From contig CAKSWM010000058.1 in NCBI GenBank assembly GCA_934511545.1, positions 1-8,083 on the forward strand: DNA of 8,083 nt. The letters are read 5' to 3'. The notes under the pieces are model-generated. The model was given only the letters and a program-made list of their open reading frames with translations, ran no database searches and was not told the DNA's origin. A program made the position numbers and the translations under genes. The first letter of the stretch is position 1, and every line of letters begins with the position of its first letter. The DNA comes from an uncultured Oscillospiraceae bacterium (GTDB lineage Bacteria > Bacillota > Clostridia > Oscillospirales > Oscillospiraceae). This document shows positions 6,679 to 8,083 of this stretch, piece by piece.

Positions 6679-7347
6679 TCAGAGCACCGGCGTTGCATCG
6701 CCCGGCTTTTTCTCCTCGCAGTGCGACACCGCGCAGATATATGCGCTCGTGTCTCCTCCGGGCCCGGCTCCCATTATAGAAAAGCTCCGGCAGCCGGTGA
6801 AGTATGAGTTTGCAATGGACATCGTAACGTTATACGAGCTGTTCCCCGTCAGGCAGACGTGCTCGTCCGCTTCCACGACCGGGGTCCTGACCAACGGTAT
6901 AAGCTCCGGATTATAGCTGTGGTGTCCGCCGCCGTAGAGCTGCGGCTTGTCGGGGTCGTCCGCCTTATAGGTTATATAGACGGTCTTTCCGTCGCGCCGG
7001 ACGTCAAACTCCGCCTCGCCCGCGGGGTTCCACTCCCCCTGCTCAAGGTTGTGAAGCTTGAGCTCCACTCCGGCGGCAGGCGGTGTGAACGTGACGGACG
7101 CGGGATACATCGCCTCCAGCGCCGCGGCCATGACCCACATCGGCGCGGAGCCGCAGTGGCAGATCTCCTTATCATCGCAGCCCGCCATCTCTTCCCTTAT
7201 CCGCGCGCACAGCTTTTCCGCCAGCTCCGGGGTCCAGTCGATGCGGAACATGCTGTGTCCGCCCGGGCCGGGGATCTCCGTGCCCTGTCCGCCAAGCTCT
7301 TTTCCAAGAGCGTCGATATCAAATATTCGCGCAAATTTTTCGTTCAT
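6679..7347 (-). CDS. Uncharacterised protein with a Csx3-like G-x-x-P-x-W motif
   Basis: This is a complete 222-residue soluble protein with no signal peptide or membrane segment. I do not recognise its family with confidence. The start ATG (complement of 7345-7347) is supported by purine-rich binding sites upstream. Residues 62-71 read 'ICHCGSAPMW', followed by an Ala-rich helix (72-80), a strand 'SVTFT' (84-88) and 'GVELKLHN' (93-100). This order resembles what I recall of the Csx3 family (G-R-x-P-x-W, helix, strand, G-x-V-V-x-x-S-H), but that is a by-eye comparison. The second half has 'HVCLTGNSS' (163-171), 'MSIANSYF' and a final 'YICAVSHC' (203-210), so it may be a diverged copy of the first. 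Eight cysteines and the 'GGGHHSY' stretch (139-145) could bind metal. It lies 67 nt downstream of a carbohydrate-type solute-binding protein gene on the same strand, so it is probably the distal gene of a transport operon. No CRISPR array or other cas gene is visible. Confidence 0.85.
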   Translation of the reverse strand: MNEKFARIFDIDALGKELGGQGTEIPGPGGHSMFRIDWTPELAEKLCARIREEMAGCDDKEICHCGSAPMWVMAAALEAMYPASVTFTPPAAGVELKLHNLEQGEWNPAGEAEFDVRRDGKTVYITYKADDPDKPQLYGGGHHSYNPELIPLVRTPVVEADEHVCLTGNSSYNVTMSIANSYFTGCRSFSIMGAGPGGDTSAYICAVSHCEEKKPGDATPVL

Positions 7348-7351
7348 AAAG

Positions 7352-7365
7352 TTCCTGTTACCTCC
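7352..7365 (-). promoter_or_regulatory. Two candidate ribosome binding sites for the unknown gene
   Basis: On the minus strand GGAGG (complement of 7361-7365) lies 13 nt before the ATG, longer than usual. A weaker AGGAA (complement of 7352-7356) lies 4 nt before it. Together they support the ATG at 7345-7347, although neither spacing is ideal. Confidence 0.5.
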
Positions 7366-7375
7366 GGTTCATCCG

Positions 7376-7399
7376 GGGGCAGGGCAAAAGCCCCGCCCC
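7376..7399 (-). other. Hairpin between the solute-binding protein gene and the unknown gene
   Basis: On the minus strand the arms GGGGCGGGGC and GCCCTGCCCC pair over 10 bp, with one G-T wobble, around a TTTT loop. No T-run follows, so it is unlikely to stop transcription fully. Hairpins in this position after a solute-binding protein gene can protect the upstream message and lower downstream expression; applying that here is inference. Confidence 0.55.
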
Positions 7400-7414
7400 A
7401 TAATCTGGCCGTGT

Positions 7415-8083
7415 TTATCTGCTGTTGTATCTGTCGAGCGCCTGCTGATAGATCGCGATGCAGCGGTCGATGTCTCTGCCGTGCAGGTCCGAAACGAACT
7501 TGTCGTACTCGGTCTCGAGATCGAGCGCGCCGGTTATGACAGACATGTAAAACTCGTTTGTAAGAGTGCGGATATCCGCCCACAGGGTCGCGAACTCCTC
7601 GTTCTCCTCCGCGGACATGGTCATGCCGGAGGGCATCCAGTAAGTATCGTCGGCATATTCCGTCCATGCGGCGTTTGCCTTTACGCTCATCTCCGGATCA
7701 AAGGTCTGGAGGTCGAGATTCTGATGATAGCAGAGCGTATTTGCGGTAAAGAGCGTCAATTGGGTATTGCGGTCAAAGCCGTTCTCCTCGGCCATATTCA
7801 TCAGATATTCGGTGTAAACGACATCTCCGCCCTCGTCGATATAATAGCTGCCGTTTTCCTTGTCCTCGATGCCGTAGGCGGCGAGCATATAGCCCTCGTC
7901 GGTCAGGCCGAAATCCATCCAGCGCGCGGCAAGCTCGACATCCTCGCAGCCGGTGGTTATAACGGAGCCCTGTCTCTGGATGAGGGTTATCGGCGCGCGC
8001 AGATGCAACTGCTGCCCGACCTCCTTAACGGCATCGCCGATGGGGATGAGCTCGCAGTTGGGATCGTCGCTCTGCATGGGTAT
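7415..8083 (-). CDS. ABC transporter extracellular solute-binding protein, family 1 (N-terminal part missing)
   Basis: The frame is open from the right edge to the TAA (complement of 7415-7417), giving 223 visible residues; the codons before the first visible ATG (complement of 8075-8077) are also coding, so the true start lies outside. The sequence matches the C-terminal half of the large clostridial and Paenibacillus-type binding lipoproteins (LplA/YtcQ-like). Signs are 'CEDVELAARWMDFGLTDEGY', the aromatic 'YADDTYWMPSG' region, and the terminal helices 'EFYMSVITGALDLE' and 'AIYQQALDRYNSR'. Such proteins sit outside the membrane, anchored by a lipidated Cys, and deliver oligosaccharides or related solutes to a two-permease ABC importer. 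The lipobox and permease genes would lie beyond the right edge. The ligand cannot be told from this part. The gene is probably cotranscribed with the unknown gene 67 nt downstream. Confidence 0.92.
   Translation of the reverse strand: MPMQSDDPNCELIPIGDAVKEVGQQLHLRAPITLIQRQGSVITTGCEDVELAARWMDFGLTDEGYMLAAYGIEDKENGSYYIDEGGDVVYTEYLMNMAEENGFDRNTQLTLFTANTLCYHQNLDLQTFDPEMSVKANAAWTEYADDTYWMPSGMTMSAEENEEFATLWADIRTLTNEFYMSVITGALDLETEYDKFVSDLHGRDIDRCIAIYQQALDRYNSR

Noticed and set aside
6679..7347. Treating the unknown gene as part of a CRISPR-Cas system.
   Set aside because: No repeat array, cas gene or other CRISPR-linked gene is in the window; the neighbour is a transporter gene. Only the motif resemblance is kept as a finding.
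6859..7539. A 226-codon plus-strand open frame opposite the unknown gene.
   Set aside because: It spans two minus-strand genes and their gap, has Arg-rich low-complexity translation, and lacks a believable start.

Overview
The window looks like chromosomal DNA from a GC-rich, anaerobic, Gram-positive member of the Clostridia, probably an Oscillospiraceae-type gut bacterium. This is inferred from three things: S-layer-homology (SLH) surface proteins with the 'TRAQ' style of repeat, a group B [FeFe] hydrogenase, and a sugar-type lipoprotein ABC transporter. No 16S or other marker gene is present, so the assignment is only a guess.

Layout. (1) Positions 1-1535 (+) hold the 3' part of a large cell-wall protein: the end of a YDG-like repeat, Ig/MBG-type modules, one InlB-like repeat and three SLH domains. 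(2) A 133-nt gap with two strong hairpins leads to 1669-4956 (+), a complete 1095-residue secreted SLH protein with a signal peptide, a beta-helix-like part, InlB-type repeats and an unrecognised central region. A textbook terminator (4976-5013) closes this surface-protein block. (3) Positions 5055-6621 form a self-contained single-gene unit: an extended -10 promoter, a group B [FeFe] hydrogenase (5109-6554) and a terminator-like hairpin. (4) Convergent to it, on the minus strand, lie the C-terminal part of a family 1 extracellular solute-binding protein (7415 to the right edge) and, 67 nt downstream, a 222-residue protein of unknown function (6679-7347).

How the genes fit together. The two SLH proteins are probably displayed together on the cell wall through a secondary polymer and may be cotranscribed. 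The hydrogenase is an independent cytoplasmic redox unit; no maturation genes (hydE, hydF, hydG) are in the window. The solute-binding protein implies that a carbohydrate uptake operon continues off the right edge, with the unknown gene as its promoter-distal member here.

The most interesting item is the unknown 222-residue protein. Its first half carries a G-x-x-P-x-W motif followed by a helix and strand, resembling what I recall of the CRISPR-linked Csx3 family, although there is no CRISPR context. No complete new system can be claimed from this window. No gap exceeds 152 nt, and no tRNA, rRNA, CRISPR array, IS element or attachment site was seen.
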